From Sapria himalayana (lineage: Eukaryota > Streptophyta > Magnoliopsida > Malpighiales > Rafflesiaceae), in contig JAREIK010016260.1 of the NCBI GenBank assembly GCA_029783825.1, forward strand, positions 1-64,000: a stretch of 64,000 bases of DNA. Reading direction: 5' to 3'. Position 1 is the stretch's first letter; each line of letters begins with the position of its first letter. Under the pieces are notes generated by a model that did no database searches, had not been told where the DNA came from, and saw only the letters and a list, made by a program, of their open reading frames with translations. The translations under genes were made by a program, and so were the position numbers. Shown piece after piece: positions 38,801 to 51,239 of this stretch.

Positions 38801-41251
38801 TACATGATATATAATTATAAAGACTATTATAACTAAATATTATATTTACCTTTGAAAATAATTTTAAAATTATTATATTTTTAAAAGTTATCATCTTTGA
38901 AAATGAGATAAAATCTCAAAAATAAATTTTTTGTTATTTTATTGTTTATATTAAACCTATAAACTACTAAATGCCTAAACGCTTAAATCATTAAACTCCT
39001 AAACCCTAAAACCCCAAATCTCCAAAACCCTTAAATACTTAAACATTTAAACCATCTTTAAAGGTGTAAGTATTTATAAATAATATATAAATATCTATCA
39101 ATAAATAATAGTTTATTAATTTATTTTTTGATCATTATTATATTTATATTTATATTTAGTTTAATAATATTTATCAATAAAATTGTTTATTTTTAATTTA
39201 CATGATATATAATTATTAAGTTTATTATAACTAAATATTATATTCACATTTGAAAAAAATTTAAAAATTATTATATTTATTAAGGTTATAACCTTCAAAA
39301 TTGATAAAAAATTGGAAAAATAATATTTTTGTTATTTCATTATTTAAATAAAACATATAAACTAGTAAATGCCTAAACACTTAAATCACTAAACTCCGAA
39401 ACTCCTATATACTTAAACCATATAAACCAGTATACCCTAAATAATTAATCATAAATCTAATTTTTATTTGTATTCATTATAATTTTAATTTTCATTTTTA
39501 TTATTTATTAGTTTATTTTTATAGAAATATTAATTGCAAAATAAAATTATGAATGAGACAAATATAATTTAAATAATTTATTTTCATCAAAAAAATTTAT
39601 AAGCTTATAAAAAGAATCAAAAATTTAAAAATAAAAAATTATTATTTAGTAATATATTTTACTTTGATTTTAAATCGTTTTATGTTTTGCAAATATATTT
39701 TAATTAATATCTATCTTATTAATAATAGTTTATTATTCTATTTTATGATCAGTATTATAATATCGATCAATAAAATTATTTATATTGAATTTAAATGATA
39801 TTTATTTTTTATGATTATTATAATTAAATATTGTATTAACATTTGAAAAAAAAATTAAAAATTATAATAATTTCATTGGTTATAACCTTGAAAATGAGAA
39901 AAAATCTTAAAAATAATTTTTTTGTTATTTAATTATTTAAATAAAACCTATAAACCACAAAATACCTAAATACTTAAATTACTAAACTACTAAACCCTGA
40001 TACTACTGCACCACACACACATAGCGACGGACCACAGTATACACGTGCACATATTCTTGTCCATTTTGGTGTAGCATTTAGAGGGGCGAGCAAGTATTGG
40101 AAGCAGCCATAAGTATGGGCCACCAGCTTGTAGAGGGCCCCACTAGCAAGCTGGGATGATAACATTCAGACAACAGAAGAGACCGAGCAAAGTGTTCGGG
40201 AGTAAACCCAGGAGTATCTAGGAGTGGGTCCCACTAGCCCTATCAGGCAGCATAGAGGGCCACACAACCATCGCCCAACAGGAGTAGCGGCTAATCCATG
40301 ATTAATTGGAGAGCTGGCAAAATGCGAAGCATGATAAAGCAGGGCCAGTAAGGAATGGAGTCCAGACCAGCTACATGGGAGCGAAAGATTCAAAATTATA
40401 GTTTATGTTTGTAGTCTTATTTGTATTTTGGACTTTGTATGCACCATGTACTTGTAGAGACGGATCATGACATACTAACACACACAATCTTGTTTGTTCT
40501 CTATGTAACATGAAATGAGGGCAACTAGACCCATGAGTATCTCTAAGTGGGGCCTACTAATGCATTTTGTAAATACACATTAGGCGATGCTACACTCCGG
40601 GGAGCAGAATACCCATCTTTATAGCATTTTGTAATTTTACTTGTATTCTAGATTGGTTGTACGCGTGGATAATTAGACTATGAGATGGACCTCATCACAC
40701 ATGCACACCGATGCATGCATATTTTTTGATATTTTGTCGGTGCAACATACAGCCACTTCTTGGAGCTCGAGGAGGATGCATTCTCACCCAAAAGATACTC
40801 TTTTGAGGATCATTGGAGCAAAAGAATGTGTAATTCAGTGGTTAGAATGAATTGACAAAGTGCCATAGATATGGACTTGTGTATTTTTGGGTATTCAGTT
40901 TTACATGTATTCCATTGCATTGCAATGACATAGGCAACCGCTTGATGCTGCATTTCACACACATGCACAATCTTATATTTGCATAGTTTTAATATGGTGC
41001 ATCATTCAGGTTCCTCCAAATGGCTTGGACAAATCAGAATGGAAAGGACACAGTGCGCATAATGACTGAATACTAACTCTAAATTCCGGGAATGCTAGGT
41101 GATTTGAGTTCTATTCGTATGCTTGGAATTATTAGGCATTATGTATTTCTATGTATTTTATGCATAGAATCATTAAGGTGCATAGAATATGGTGGGCTGG
41201 CCTAAATTAGTCAGCTTTTTAGTCTCTTGTAAGTTGTGTGTCTAAGTGATA

Positions 41252-41257
41252 AATAAA
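41252..41257 (+). promoter_or_regulatory. AATAAA polyadenylation signal, copy 2
   Basis: AATAAA 13 nt before the A-rich tail at 41,271-41,290, a normal distance for a cleavage signal. Confidence 0.62.
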
Positions 41258-41270
41258 GTGTGTATTTTCC

Positions 41271-41290
41271 AAAAAAAAAACAAAAAAAAA
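41271..41290 (+). repeat. A-rich tail
   Basis: A10, one C, A9. It lies between the presumed transcript end and the heptamer telomere-like tract. Confidence 0.8.
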
Positions 41291-41370
41291 CCATAAACAC
41301 TAAACTTTAAATCCCAAACCTTAAACCATAAACTATAACCCTAACCCATAAACCCTATATCCTAAATCTC
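41291..41370 (-). repeat. Degenerate CCCTAAA-type heptamer tract, copy 2
   Basis: TAAA-type cores start at 41294, 41301, 41308, 41315, 41322, 41329, 41336, 41342, 41349, 41356 and 41363: every step is 7 bp except one of 6. Several units read CCCTAA or close to it. This is a decayed interstitial telomere-like tract of the plant type, better preserved than in copy 1. Confidence 0.8.
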
Positions 41371-42422
41371 ATGTTTTGCACTTTTATAATCAAATGTCTA
41401 AGTGTTAAATTGAAATTGAAATTCACAACTTTTAGGAATGTCACAGATTTATCTTTTTGTATATGTAACACAAAGTCATGACTCAAGGGGTGAGTTATGG
41501 ATTCAGTCGCTTTCTTGCTTTAAATTATTGTAACATTAGCAATGGTCATGATTGTCTATTTTGTCCCTAGAACACAAAATCATATCGATGAGAATATGCC
41601 ATAATTTGTGTCTCTCTCTTGAACATATAGTTATGGCACTAAGAATTATCATTAATACATATTTAATCACTATAATAGTGGGTCACAGTATTGTATATGA
41701 CCATAGCTTGTGCATTTTATCTTTATATTGCAAAGTCATTGCACTAGGAATGATTGTAACTTTCGACATTCCTAAAGAGCAAAAGTCATGACCCTTGAAA
41801 TAGTTAAAGCTCGAGTACTACTCTTTATAACTATCTATAGCTAAAATTCTTGGGATTGGAAATATCACTATGATTTTTTACTTTGATTTGTGACCTCAAG
41901 TGTCAATATGCAACACTAATATTTTGAGCAATGATTAAAACCTTTTATACATTTGAATATGATTCAATTACTCCTTTTTGGGTATTGTGAGCTTGTATAC
42001 ATAACTCATTTAATATAAAATGAAAGAAATGATACTTTTCATTTCAATGAGGATATAAAAAAAGGCTTAGATATGCCAATAAAATAAATTTTTTGATTCT
42101 AGATTGAAAGAGAGCCCATTCTTATTGCCCTGCTCAAGCCGCCCTGGGGCTAGTTTGTTCTAATAGACTACAAGGTGGTTATTTTTTAGAGGTGAACTAT
42201 GTTTTAAAAAAATTGCTTTGTGTGTGTGCATAAGAGATATTTTAGAAGAAATTACAATAATCAATATAAATAGCATCCTAAAAAACTAGCCATTTCAACA
42301 CATAGGGGTACAACTTTGGTTTAGTCTGTTAGCTTACATGAGACAAATTACCTTTGATAGCCCAATGATTCAACATCAAATATGATGAGACATACTAGAG
42401 ATAAAGTAAAATCTCTTATTAT
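41371..42422. other. Anonymous unique DNA, copy 2
   Basis: Partner of 11,805-12,880. No gene, tRNA or transposase motif is recognised. A GC-richer island near 42,130 (gccgccctggggc) is conserved with copy 1. Frames through it are short and broken by a T-run length difference between copies. Confidence 0.7.
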
Positions 42423-43541
42423 TTTAATTATTCAGAATACTTTTAATTTATATTTTAATTATTTATCAGTTTATTTTTATAGAAATATTAATTACAAAGT
42501 AAATTATTAGTGAGACAGATCTAATTTTAATTAAACCGGTATATCCTAAATAATAAAGAATAAAATTTATTTTGATTCATTTTTATTTTAAATATTCAAA
42601 TTTATTTATTTATTTGTTTATTTTTATATAAATATTAATTACAAAATAAATTATGTGTTACACAAATATAATTTATATAAAATATTTTACATCAAAATAA
42701 TATAGATAAACTTTATCAATAAAACAAAAATTTCAAAACAAAAAATTATCATATAGTAATATATTTTGCTTTGCTTCTAAATCATTTTAGGTTTTGTTAA
42801 TATATTTTAATTGATATATATCTTATTAATAATAGATTATTAAGTTATTTTTTCATCATTATTAGAATATTTATCAATAAAAATGTTTATATTGAATTTA
42901 TATGATATATAAATATAATGATTATTATAACTAGATATTGAATTCACTTTTGAAAAAAATTTAAAAATTTTTATATTTTCAAAGGTTATAACCTTAAAAA
43001 ATGAGAAAAAAAATAAAAATAAATTTTCTGTTATTTCATTTTTTAAATAAAACCTATAGATCATAAAATGCTTACTTACTTAAATCAGTAAGCTCATAAA
43101 TCCTAAAACACCTAAATACATAAACCATTTAAAAGCTATATACAACTTAATAAATAATAAATCTCATTTTTATTTCTATTTATTATAATTTTAAAGATTC
43201 ATTTTAATTATTTATAGTTTAATTTTTTAGAAAAATTAATTACAAAATAAATTTCGAGTGAGACAAATATTATTTATCTGTTTATTTTTATAGAAATATT
43301 AATTACAAATTAAATTATTAGTGCGACATATATAATTTAAATAATTTATTTTTCATCAAAAAAAATGCTCATAAAAAGAGACACAATTTTAAAAATAACA
43401 AATTATTATTTAATAATTTAACTTATTTTGATTTTGAATCATTTTTGATTTTACAATTATATATTAATTTATATCATTCTTATAAATACAAGTTTATTAA
43501 ATTTTTTGTTTTTCATTCTTAAAATAAATACTATTAATCAC

Positions 43542-43637
43542 TAAAGCTCAAAACAATTAAATCACTAAAGGTCTAAAAAATTAAATAATTAAATTCCTAA
43601 ATCAAACGACACCTAAATACTTAAATCATTAAACTGG
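43542..43637 (-). repeat. Expanded octamer tract in an H unit
   Basis: TAAA cores start at 43542, 43558, 43566, 43574, 43582, 43590, 43598, 43614, 43622 and 43630, all in one 8-bp register. Ordinary H tracts have 9-10 octamers; this one spans about 13 and repeats 'atcactaaag'. Gain by whole octamers behaves like minisatellite slippage. Confidence 0.85.
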
Positions 43638-45901
43638 TATATCCTGAATAATAAATAATAAATCTCAATTTTATTTGTATTCTTTATAATTTTAAATATT
43701 AATTTTAATTATTTAGTAGATTATTATTATAGAATTATAAATTACAAAATAAATTATGAGTAAAACAAATATAATTTAAATAATTTATTTTTAATAACAA
43801 AAATATAAACTTATAAAAAAGCAAAACATTAAAAAAATTATTATTTAGTAATATATTTTAATTTGATATGAATAAATTCAGATTTTGCAAATACTTTTTA
43901 ATTAATAACTATCTTATTAATAATAGTTTATTAATTTATTTTTTGATCATAATTATAATATCTAGCAATATAATTATTTATATTGAATTTAAATGAATTA
44001 TAATTATGAAAATTATTATAAATAAATATTATATTTAAATTTGAAAAAAATTTAAAAATTATTATATTTTCAAAGGATATAATCTTCAAAAATTAGAAAA
44101 AATAATAAAAATAAATTTTTTGCTATATCATTATTTAAATAAAACTTATAAACCACTAATATCCTAAACACTTAAATCTCTAAACTTCTTAACACAAAAG
44201 CCCCTAAATACTTAAACCTTTAAACTCGTAAACCTTAAATATGATTTAAATAATTTATTAAAATATTAATTACAAAATAAATTATGAGTCATACAAATAT
44301 AATTTAAATAATTTTTTTTTCATCAAAAAAATATATAAGCTAATAAAAAGAAGCAAAAATTAAAAAACAAATTTTTATTTAGTAATAAATTTTTCTTGGA
44401 TTTTGAATAATTTTAGGTTTTGCAATTATAATTTAATTTATATCTATCAATAAAATTGTTTATATTAAGTTTATATTATATATAATTATAATGATTATTT
44501 TTACTAAATATTGTATTCACATTTTTAAAAAGATTTTAAAATTATCATATTGTCAAAGGTTATAACCTTTGAAAATGTGAAAAGATATCAAAAATAATTT
44601 TTTTGTTATTTCATTGTTTAAACAAAACCAATAAACCACTAAATGCCTAAAAACATAAATCGCTAAAGTCCTAAATGAAAAAACCCATAAATACTTAAAA
44701 TATTAAACTGGTATACATTAATAATAATTCATAAATCTCATTTTAATTTTTATTCAGTATAATTTTATATTTTTATTTTAATTATTTATCAGTATATTTT
44801 TATTGAAATATTAATTACAAAATAAATTATTAGTGAGACATATATAAATTAAATTAAACCAGTCTACCCTAAATATTAAAGAATAAATCTCATTTTTTTT
44901 CATTATAATTTTAAATATTCATTTTAATTATTTATTTGTTTATTTTTATATAAATATTAATTAAAATCTAAATTATGAATTAGAAAATTATAATTTATAA
45001 TTATTATTTTGCATCAAAAAAAATATAGATAAACTTATTAAAAGAAAAAAAAATTAAAAACAAAAAATTAATTATATAATAATATAATTTGCTTTGTTCT
45101 GAATCATTATTGGTTTTGTAATTATATTTTAATTGATATCTATCTTATTAATAATAGATTATTAATTTATTTTTTGATCATTATTAGAATATTTATCAAT
45201 AAAATTGTTTATATTGAATTTATATGATAGTTAAATATAATGAATATTATAACTAAATATTGAATTCACTTATGAAAAAAATTTTAAAATTATTATATTT
45301 TAAAAGATTATAAACTTTGAAAATGTGAAAAAATAAAAAAAGTATTTATTTTTTCATATTTCATTGTTTATATAAAACCTATAAACCACTAAATGCCTAA
45401 ACAGTTAATTTAGTAACTCCTAAATCTCTAAAACCCTAAATAATAAATAATAATACTTTTAAACCATTAACACTAAATAATAAATAATAAATCTCAATAT
45501 TATTATTTTAATTATAATTTTAAATATTCATTTTAATTATTTATTTGTTTATTTTTATATAAATATTAATTACAAAATAAATTATTAGTTAGACAAATAT
45601 AATTTATATAAATTATTTTTCATCAAAAAATATAGATAAACTTATAAAAAGAATAAAAAATTTAAAAACTAAAATTTATTATATAGTAATATATTTTGCT
45701 CGCTTTCTGAATCATTTTAGATTTTGTAATTATATTTTAATTGATATCTATCTTATTAATAATTGTTTATTAATTTATTTTTTGATCATTATTAGAATAT
45801 TTATCAAAAAATTGGTTATATTGAATTTATATGATATATAAATATAAAGATTATTATAACTAAATATTGAATTCAATTTTGAAAAAAATTTAAAAATTAT
45901 T

Positions 45902-45933
45902 ATATTTCCAAAGGTTATAACCTTTGGAAATAT
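45902..45933. repeat. Palindrome with paired arm change (TTTCC/GGAAA), copy 2
   Basis: A perfect 32-bp dyad identical to 35,842-35,873, again in an E-to-F border. Confidence 0.93.
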
Positions 45934-48577
45934 GAAAAAATAATAAAAATAAATTTTATGTTATTTTGTTTTTTAAATAAAACCTATAAACCACTAAATG
46001 CATAGATAGTTAAATGAGTAAACTCGTAAAGCCCATAATGCCTAAATATATAAACCATTAAACTGCTATATACTACTTAATAATTAATAAATCTAATTTT
46101 TATTTCTATTTGTTATAATTTTAAATATTCATTTTAATTATTTATTAGTTTATTTTTATAGAAATATTTATTACAAAATAAATTATGATTAAGACAAATA
46201 TAATTTAAATAAATTATTTTTAATCAAAAAATATATATACGCTTATAAAGAAGTAAAATTTAAAATGTATTTTTATATTTAAGGTTTACGAGTTTAAAGT
46301 TTTAATTATTTAGGAGCTTTTGTATTTAGGAGTTTATAGAATTAAGTGTTTAGGCATTTAGTGGCCAAAAAGTTTTATTTAACCAAATATATAACAAAAA
46401 ATTTATTTTTATTTTTTTTCTAATTTTTGAAGGTTATAACCTTGGAAAATATAAAAATTTCTAAATTTTTTTCAAATGTAAATATAATATTTAGTTATAA
46501 TAATCTTAATAAATATAAGTCATTTAAATTCAATATAAATAATCAAATTTCTAGATATTATAATAATGATCAATAAATAAATTAATAAACTATTATTAAT
46601 ATGATAGATATTATTTAAAATATATTTGCAAAATCTAAATTTATTCAAAATCAATGTATATATTACTAAATAATAATTTTTTTTAATATATTGGTTTTAT
46701 TATAAGTTTATATTTTTTGTTATTAAAAATAAATTTTTTAAATTATATTTGTCTTCCTCATAATTTATTTTGTAATTTTTAATTCTATAAAAATAAAATA
46801 ATAAATAATTAAAATAAATATTTAAAATTATAATGAATACAAATAAAATTGAGATTTATTATTTATTATTTAGGATATATAGGTTTAATGGTATAAGTAT
46901 TTAGGTGTTTTGGGGTTTTGTCATTTAAGTGTTTATGCCTTAAGTGATTTTATCAAATTTTTGAAGGTTATAACCTTTGAAAATATAATAATTTTTAATT
47001 TTTTTTAGAATGTGAATATAATATTTTGTTATAAATATCTTGATAATTATATATAATTTAAAATCAATATAAATAATTTTATTAATAGATATTATAATAA
47101 TGATCAATAAATAAATTAATAAACTATTATTAATTAGGATGATATAAATTAAAATATAATCTCAAAATCTAAAATTATTCAAAATTAAATTAAAATAAAT
47201 TACTAAATAGTTAAAAAATTTTGCGTCTTTTTATAATCTTATATTTTTATGATGAAAAATAAATTATTTAAATTATATATGTCTCACTAATAATTTATTT
47301 TGTAATTAATATTTCAAAAAAATAAACTGATAAATAATTAAAACAAATATTTAAAATTATAATGAATACTAATAAAAATGAGATTTATTATTTATTATTT
47401 AAAGTATACTAATTTAAAGACTTATGTATATATGGGCTTCGGGGTATAGGAGTTAAGTCATTAAGAATTTATGTATTTTGTGGTCTATAGATTTTATTTA
47501 AAAAATCTAATAACAAAAAATTTATTTTTTTATTTTTTCTTATTTACAAAGGTTATAATCTTTGAAAACTAAATAATTTTAAAATTTTTTTAAAATATGA
47601 AAATATTATTTTGTTATAATAATCTAAATTATTATATATTATGTAAATTCAATATAAATAATTTTTTTATAGATATTATGATGATGATAATAATATAAAT
47701 TAATAAACTATTATTAATAAGATAGATATTAAATAAAATTTATTTGCAAAATCTAAAATGATTCAGAATCAAAGTAAAATATATTAATAAGATAAATATT
47801 AAATAAAACTATTATTAATAAGATAAAATATACAGGTTTAAAAGATTATATATTTAGGAGTTTTGGGATTTAAGAATTTAATGATTTAAGTGTTGAGGCA
47901 TTTAGTAGATTATAGGTTTTATTTAAAAAATAAAATAATAAAAAATTTTATTTTGTTATTTGTTCTCATTTTTGAAGGATATAACCTTTGATACTATAAC
48001 AATTTTTAAATTTTTTTAAATGTGAATACTATATTTAGTTATGATAATCTTAATAATTATATATCATGTAAATTCAATATAAACAATTATATTTATATAT
48101 AGTATAATAATGATCATACAAAAGATTAATAAACAATTATTAATAAAATAAATATTATTTAAAATATATTTACAATACCTAAAATGATTCAAAATCAAAG
48201 TGAAATATTTTTCTAAATATTAATTTTAAATTTTTAAATTTTTGTATCCTTTTATAAACTTATATATTTTTTGATGAAAAATAAATTATTTAAATTATAC
48301 TTTTATAACTATTAATTTATTTTTTAATTTATATTTCTATAAAAATAAACTAATAAATAATTAAAATGTATATATAAAATTATAATGAATACTAATAAAA
48401 ATGGGATTAATGATTTATTATTTAGGTTATACCTATCTAATGGTTTAAGTTTATTGTGGTTTTGGGGTTAATGAGTTTATTGATTTATTTGTTTACACAT
48501 TTAGGTTTTATTTATTGATTTATAGGTTTTATTTAATCAATGAAATAACAAAAAATTTATTTTTATGATTTTTCGTG

Positions 48578-48605
48578 ATCTTCAAAGGTTATGACCTTTG
48601 AAGAT
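48578..48605. repeat. Palindrome with paired arm change (TCTTC/GAAGA)
   Basis: The arms read ATCTTCAAAGGT and ACCTTTGAAGAT where ATTTTCAAAGGT and ACCTTTGAAAAT are usual, so a T-to-C change on the left is matched by A-to-G on the right. Only the centre (TATG) is imperfect. Confidence 0.88.
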
Positions 48606-50690
48606 AACATAAATTTTTAATAGTTCTAAAATATGAATACAATACTTAGTTATAATAATCTTAATAATTATATTTGATGTAAATTAAATATAAAAAATTT
48701 TATTATTTTGATGATCAAAATATAAATTAATAAACTTTTATTAATAAGATAGATATTAATTAAAATATATTTGCACACCCCAAAATAATTCAAAATCAAA
48801 GTAAATTATATTACTAAATTAAATTTTAAATTTTTGAAATTTTGTTTATAATTATAAGCTTATATTTTTTTAATATAAATAATTTATTTAAATTATATGT
48901 CTCACTAATTATTTATTTTGTAATTATTATTTCTATAAAAATAAACTCAAAAAATAATTAAAATGAATATTTAAAATTATAATGAATACAAATAAAAATG
49001 AGATTTATTATTTATTATTTCGGTTATATAGGTTTAATTGTTTAAGTATCTAGGGGGTTTTGGGGTTTATAAGTCTAGAGATTTAAATGTTTAGGAATTT
49101 AGTGGTTTATAAGTTTTATTTTAATAATAAAATAATAAAAAAATTATTTTTGTGATTTTTTATCATTTTTGAAGGTTATAACATTTTAAAATATAATAAT
49201 TTTTAAATTTTTTTAAAATGTAAATATAATATTTAGTTATAATAATCTTAATAATTATAAGACATTTAAATTCAATATAAGTAATTTTATCGTTAGATAT
49301 TATAAAATTGATCAAATAATAAATTAATAATCTATTCTTAATAAGATTGATCGCAATTAAAATATAATTGCAAAACCTATATATAATGATTCAAAATCTA
49401 AGTAAAATAAATTACTAAATAATAATTTTTTGTTTTAAATTTTTACTTCTTTTTATATGCTTATATTTTTTTTTATTAAAAATAAATTATTAAAATTATA
49501 GTTGATTCACTCATTATTTATTTTGTAATTAATATTTCTATAAAAAATAAACTAATCAATAATTAAAATGAATATGTAAAAATATAATGATTACAAATTA
49601 AAATGAGATTTATGATTTATTATATGTGGTATACCGGTTTAATGTTTTCATTATTTAGGGGTTTTGTCGTTTAAGAGTTTATTAATTTATGTTTTTAGGC
49701 ATTTAGTGGCTTATAGGTTTTATTTATATAATAAAAATAAAAATTTTTTTTTTACATTTTTTCTGATTTTCAATGGTTATAACCTCTAAAAAGAAAATAA
49801 TTTTTAAATTTTTTTAAATGTGAATACTATGTATAATTATATTAATTTTACTAATTATATATCATATACATTCAATATAAACAATTTTAATGATATATAT
49901 TATAATAATGATCAAAAATTAAATTAATATACTATTATTAATAATATAAATAGTAATTAAAATATATTTACATAACACAAAATGATTCAAAATCAAATCA
50001 AAATATATTACTAAATAATAATATTTAATTTTTAAATTTGTCCTTCTTCTTATAAGCTTATATTTTTGTTGATTAAAAATAAATTATTTAAATAATATTT
50101 GTCTTACTCGAAATTTATTTTGTAATTAATTTTTCTAAATAATTAAACAATAAATAATTAAAATGAATATTTAAAATTATAATAAATAGAAATAAAAATG
50201 AGATTTATTATTTATTAAGTAGTATATAGATGTTAAAATGTTTATCTATTTAGGGGTTTCGGGGTATATGATCTTACTAATTTAAGTAAGAAAGCATTTA
50301 ATGGTGTATAGGTTTTATTTAAAAAATAAAATAACTAAAAATTTATTTTTCTTATTTTTTCTCATTTTCTAAGTTTATAACCTTTGAAAATATAATAATT
50401 TTTAAATTTTTTTCAAAAGTGAATACAATATTTATTTATAATAATCATAATAATTATATATCATATAAATTCAATATAAACAATTTTATTGATAGATATT
50501 CTAATAATTATCCAAAAATAATTTAAAAATCTATTATGAATATGATTGATATTACTTAAAATATAATATCAAAACCTAAAATGTTTCAAAATCAAAGCAA
50601 AATATATTACTAAATAATAATTATTTGTTTTTAAATTTTAATTCTTTTTATAAGCTTATCAATTTTTTGATGAAAAATAATTTTTATAAA

Positions 50691-50695
50691 GTATA
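50691..50695. repeat. Target-site duplication, left
   Basis: gtata, against atata at 51,235-51,239. The empty site in related monomers reads aaattatattttt, so at least tata is duplicated. Confidence 0.65.
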
Positions 50696-51234
50696 TGTTG
50701 GACAATCGCGCTTCCACGGGTAGCAAGATTAAGAAACAGAAAATAAAGAAAACACAGAAACAAGCAATATATATATCCCAATCCACAAGCATCCACGACA
50801 GAATCAAAACGAGAAATCAACACATCAAATAACGTGGTTCGCTAGTCGCTCAGTACGACTAGCTACCTCCACTAGAAAATGCTTATGCGTTACAGATTAA
50901 AAGCAAGAAATGGAGCATCTTACAGTATGCAGCATTCGACAGTTGCGAAATCACACAGAGAGAGAGGAGAACGAAGATAAACACTTCAACCGGGTCAAAA
51001 ACAGCCACCCGAAAAATAAATACAAATCATTTTATACAAAAATAAATAGCCGGTTCATTTAACCGAAGCGGGTCGGATCATAGACCGGGCCAGGCTCAGC
51101 TCCAAAAATTTCGGCCCGCTGACCTCCGTTATTGTGCTACTGCTGCATCCCGGGGCTTTTAATATTTCATTTCCTGTACTTACATGAAAATATTAAAACA
51201 AATTATTAAGTAAAAACAAATTACATATACAGCA
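50696..51234 (-). mobile_element. Solo LTR, Ty1/copia-like
   Basis: 539 bp of sharply different base composition. On the minus strand it starts TGCTGTATATG and ends GATTGTCCAACA, so it has the TG...CA ends of an LTR. On that strand there is a TATAAAA (51,036-51,030), a following CT-rich stretch (gttctcctctctctct) and a 'cgaaccacgtta' block, a layout typical of plant Ty1/copia LTRs; this assignment is from general knowledge of the family. No primer-binding site, gag or pol is adjacent, so it is a solo LTR left by LTR-LTR recombination. Flanks gtata and atata fit a 5-bp target duplication with one mismatch. It sits in a D monomer body (compare 33,875). Confidence 0.85.
51030..51036 (-). promoter_or_regulatory. 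Putative TATA box of the LTR
   Basis: TATAAAA on the minus strand, about 200 bp from the upstream LTR end and before the CT-rich stretch; a plausible U3 promoter position. Confidence 0.45.
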
Positions 51235-51239
51235 ATATA
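51235..51239. repeat. Target-site duplication, right
   Basis: atata, following the CA end of the LTR; the satellite then continues with ttttta. Confidence 0.65.

Larger units (their letters stand above)
34119..39998 (-). repeat. AT-rich satellite array, inverted block 3
   Basis: All monomers are in minus orientation. Palindromes lie near 34,135 (remnant), 34,720, 35,250, 35,853, 36,453, 37,048, 37,610, 38,148, 38,887, 39,284 and 39,880. Markers along the window are H (34,265), G (34,850), F (35,400), E (35,960), P (36,590), H (37,170), G (37,745), P (38,290), X (38,450), M (39,050), N (39,420). Read in the repeat's own direction from 39,998 downward, this matches block 2 from 14,241 as far as E. 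No gene is visible. Confidence 0.92.
39999..41290 (+). mobile_element. Poly(A)-tailed retrocopy-like segment, copy 2
   Basis: About 1.29 kb in sense orientation, ending AATAAA, 13 nt, A10-C-A9. It contains no long sense frame. The 75-codon antisense frame at 40,166-40,393 matches a similar frame in copy 1. Weakly similar stretches around 'cttgtattctagattgg' and 'acatgtattccattgc' hint at ancient internal duplication, but I cannot establish this by eye. It is most likely a retroposed non-coding RNA or UTR, or the 3' part of an unknown non-LTR element. Confidence 0.55.
39999..42422. other. Unique composite insert in satellite, copy 2 (inverted)
   Basis: Reverse-complement partner of 11,805-14,240 with the same three parts in mirrored order. 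The left flank is inside an octamer tract (N type) and the right flank is in a P/X body, exactly as in copy 1. Differences from copy 1 are scattered substitutions, a 37-bp addition near 41,751 and loss of 56 bp near 42,420. Confidence 0.88.
35900..43270 (-). repeat. Inverted duplication, arm 2
   Basis: Counterpart of 10,945-17,660 in opposite orientation. It carries E, P, H, G, P, X, M, N, unique insert, X, C when read left to right on the window. It is about 0.65 kb longer than arm 1, mainly because of the G-type region at 37,745. The right limit near 43,270 is a visible joint where a C body (aaatattattt) meets 'atctgtttatttttatag' of another unit. Confidence 0.8.
42423..46268 (-). repeat. 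AT-rich satellite array, inverted block 4
   Basis: Minus orientation. Palindromes lie near 42,985, 44,067 (degenerate), 44,558, 45,306 (degenerate) and 45,911. Markers are X (42,535), C (43,135), H (43,630), G (44,225), P (44,705), X (44,860), F (45,470), E (46,065). Unit lengths are irregular because of joints near 43,270 and 43,490. The block ends where minus 'gaagtaaaatttaaaa' meets a + G-type 'atttaaggtttacgag'. Confidence 0.9.
46269..50695 (+). repeat. Higher-order repeat copy gamma
   Basis: + orientation restored. Palindromes start near 46432, 46968, 47553, 47998, 48587, 49176, 49778 and 50379. Markers are G (46,275), H (46,870), K (47,405), L (47,830), I (48,425), J (49,020), B (49,625), C (50,215). 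This is the same monomer order as in beta, entered at G. The D body that follows is interrupted by the solo LTR. Confidence 0.9.

Noticed and set aside
39999..40020. CA-rich run (ccacacacacata) as a microsatellite.
   Set aside because: Only a few units long; within chance for this composition.
40160..40400. Sense or antisense frame as part of a reverse transcriptase or transposase.
   Set aside because: None of the catalytic motifs (such as YxDD or a DDE triad) can be seen in any frame.
12435..41791. Paired 84- and 79-codon frames in the anonymous insert DNA.
   Set aside because: They agree for most of their length only because the DNA is duplicated; the C-termini differ through an indel, no motif is recognised, and there is no start context or neighbour to support translation.
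50691..51239. MITE or SINE in place of an LTR.
   Set aside because: There are no terminal inverted repeats beyond TG/CA and no A-tail or pol III boxes; the TATA, CT-rich stretch and terminal block order fit an LTR.
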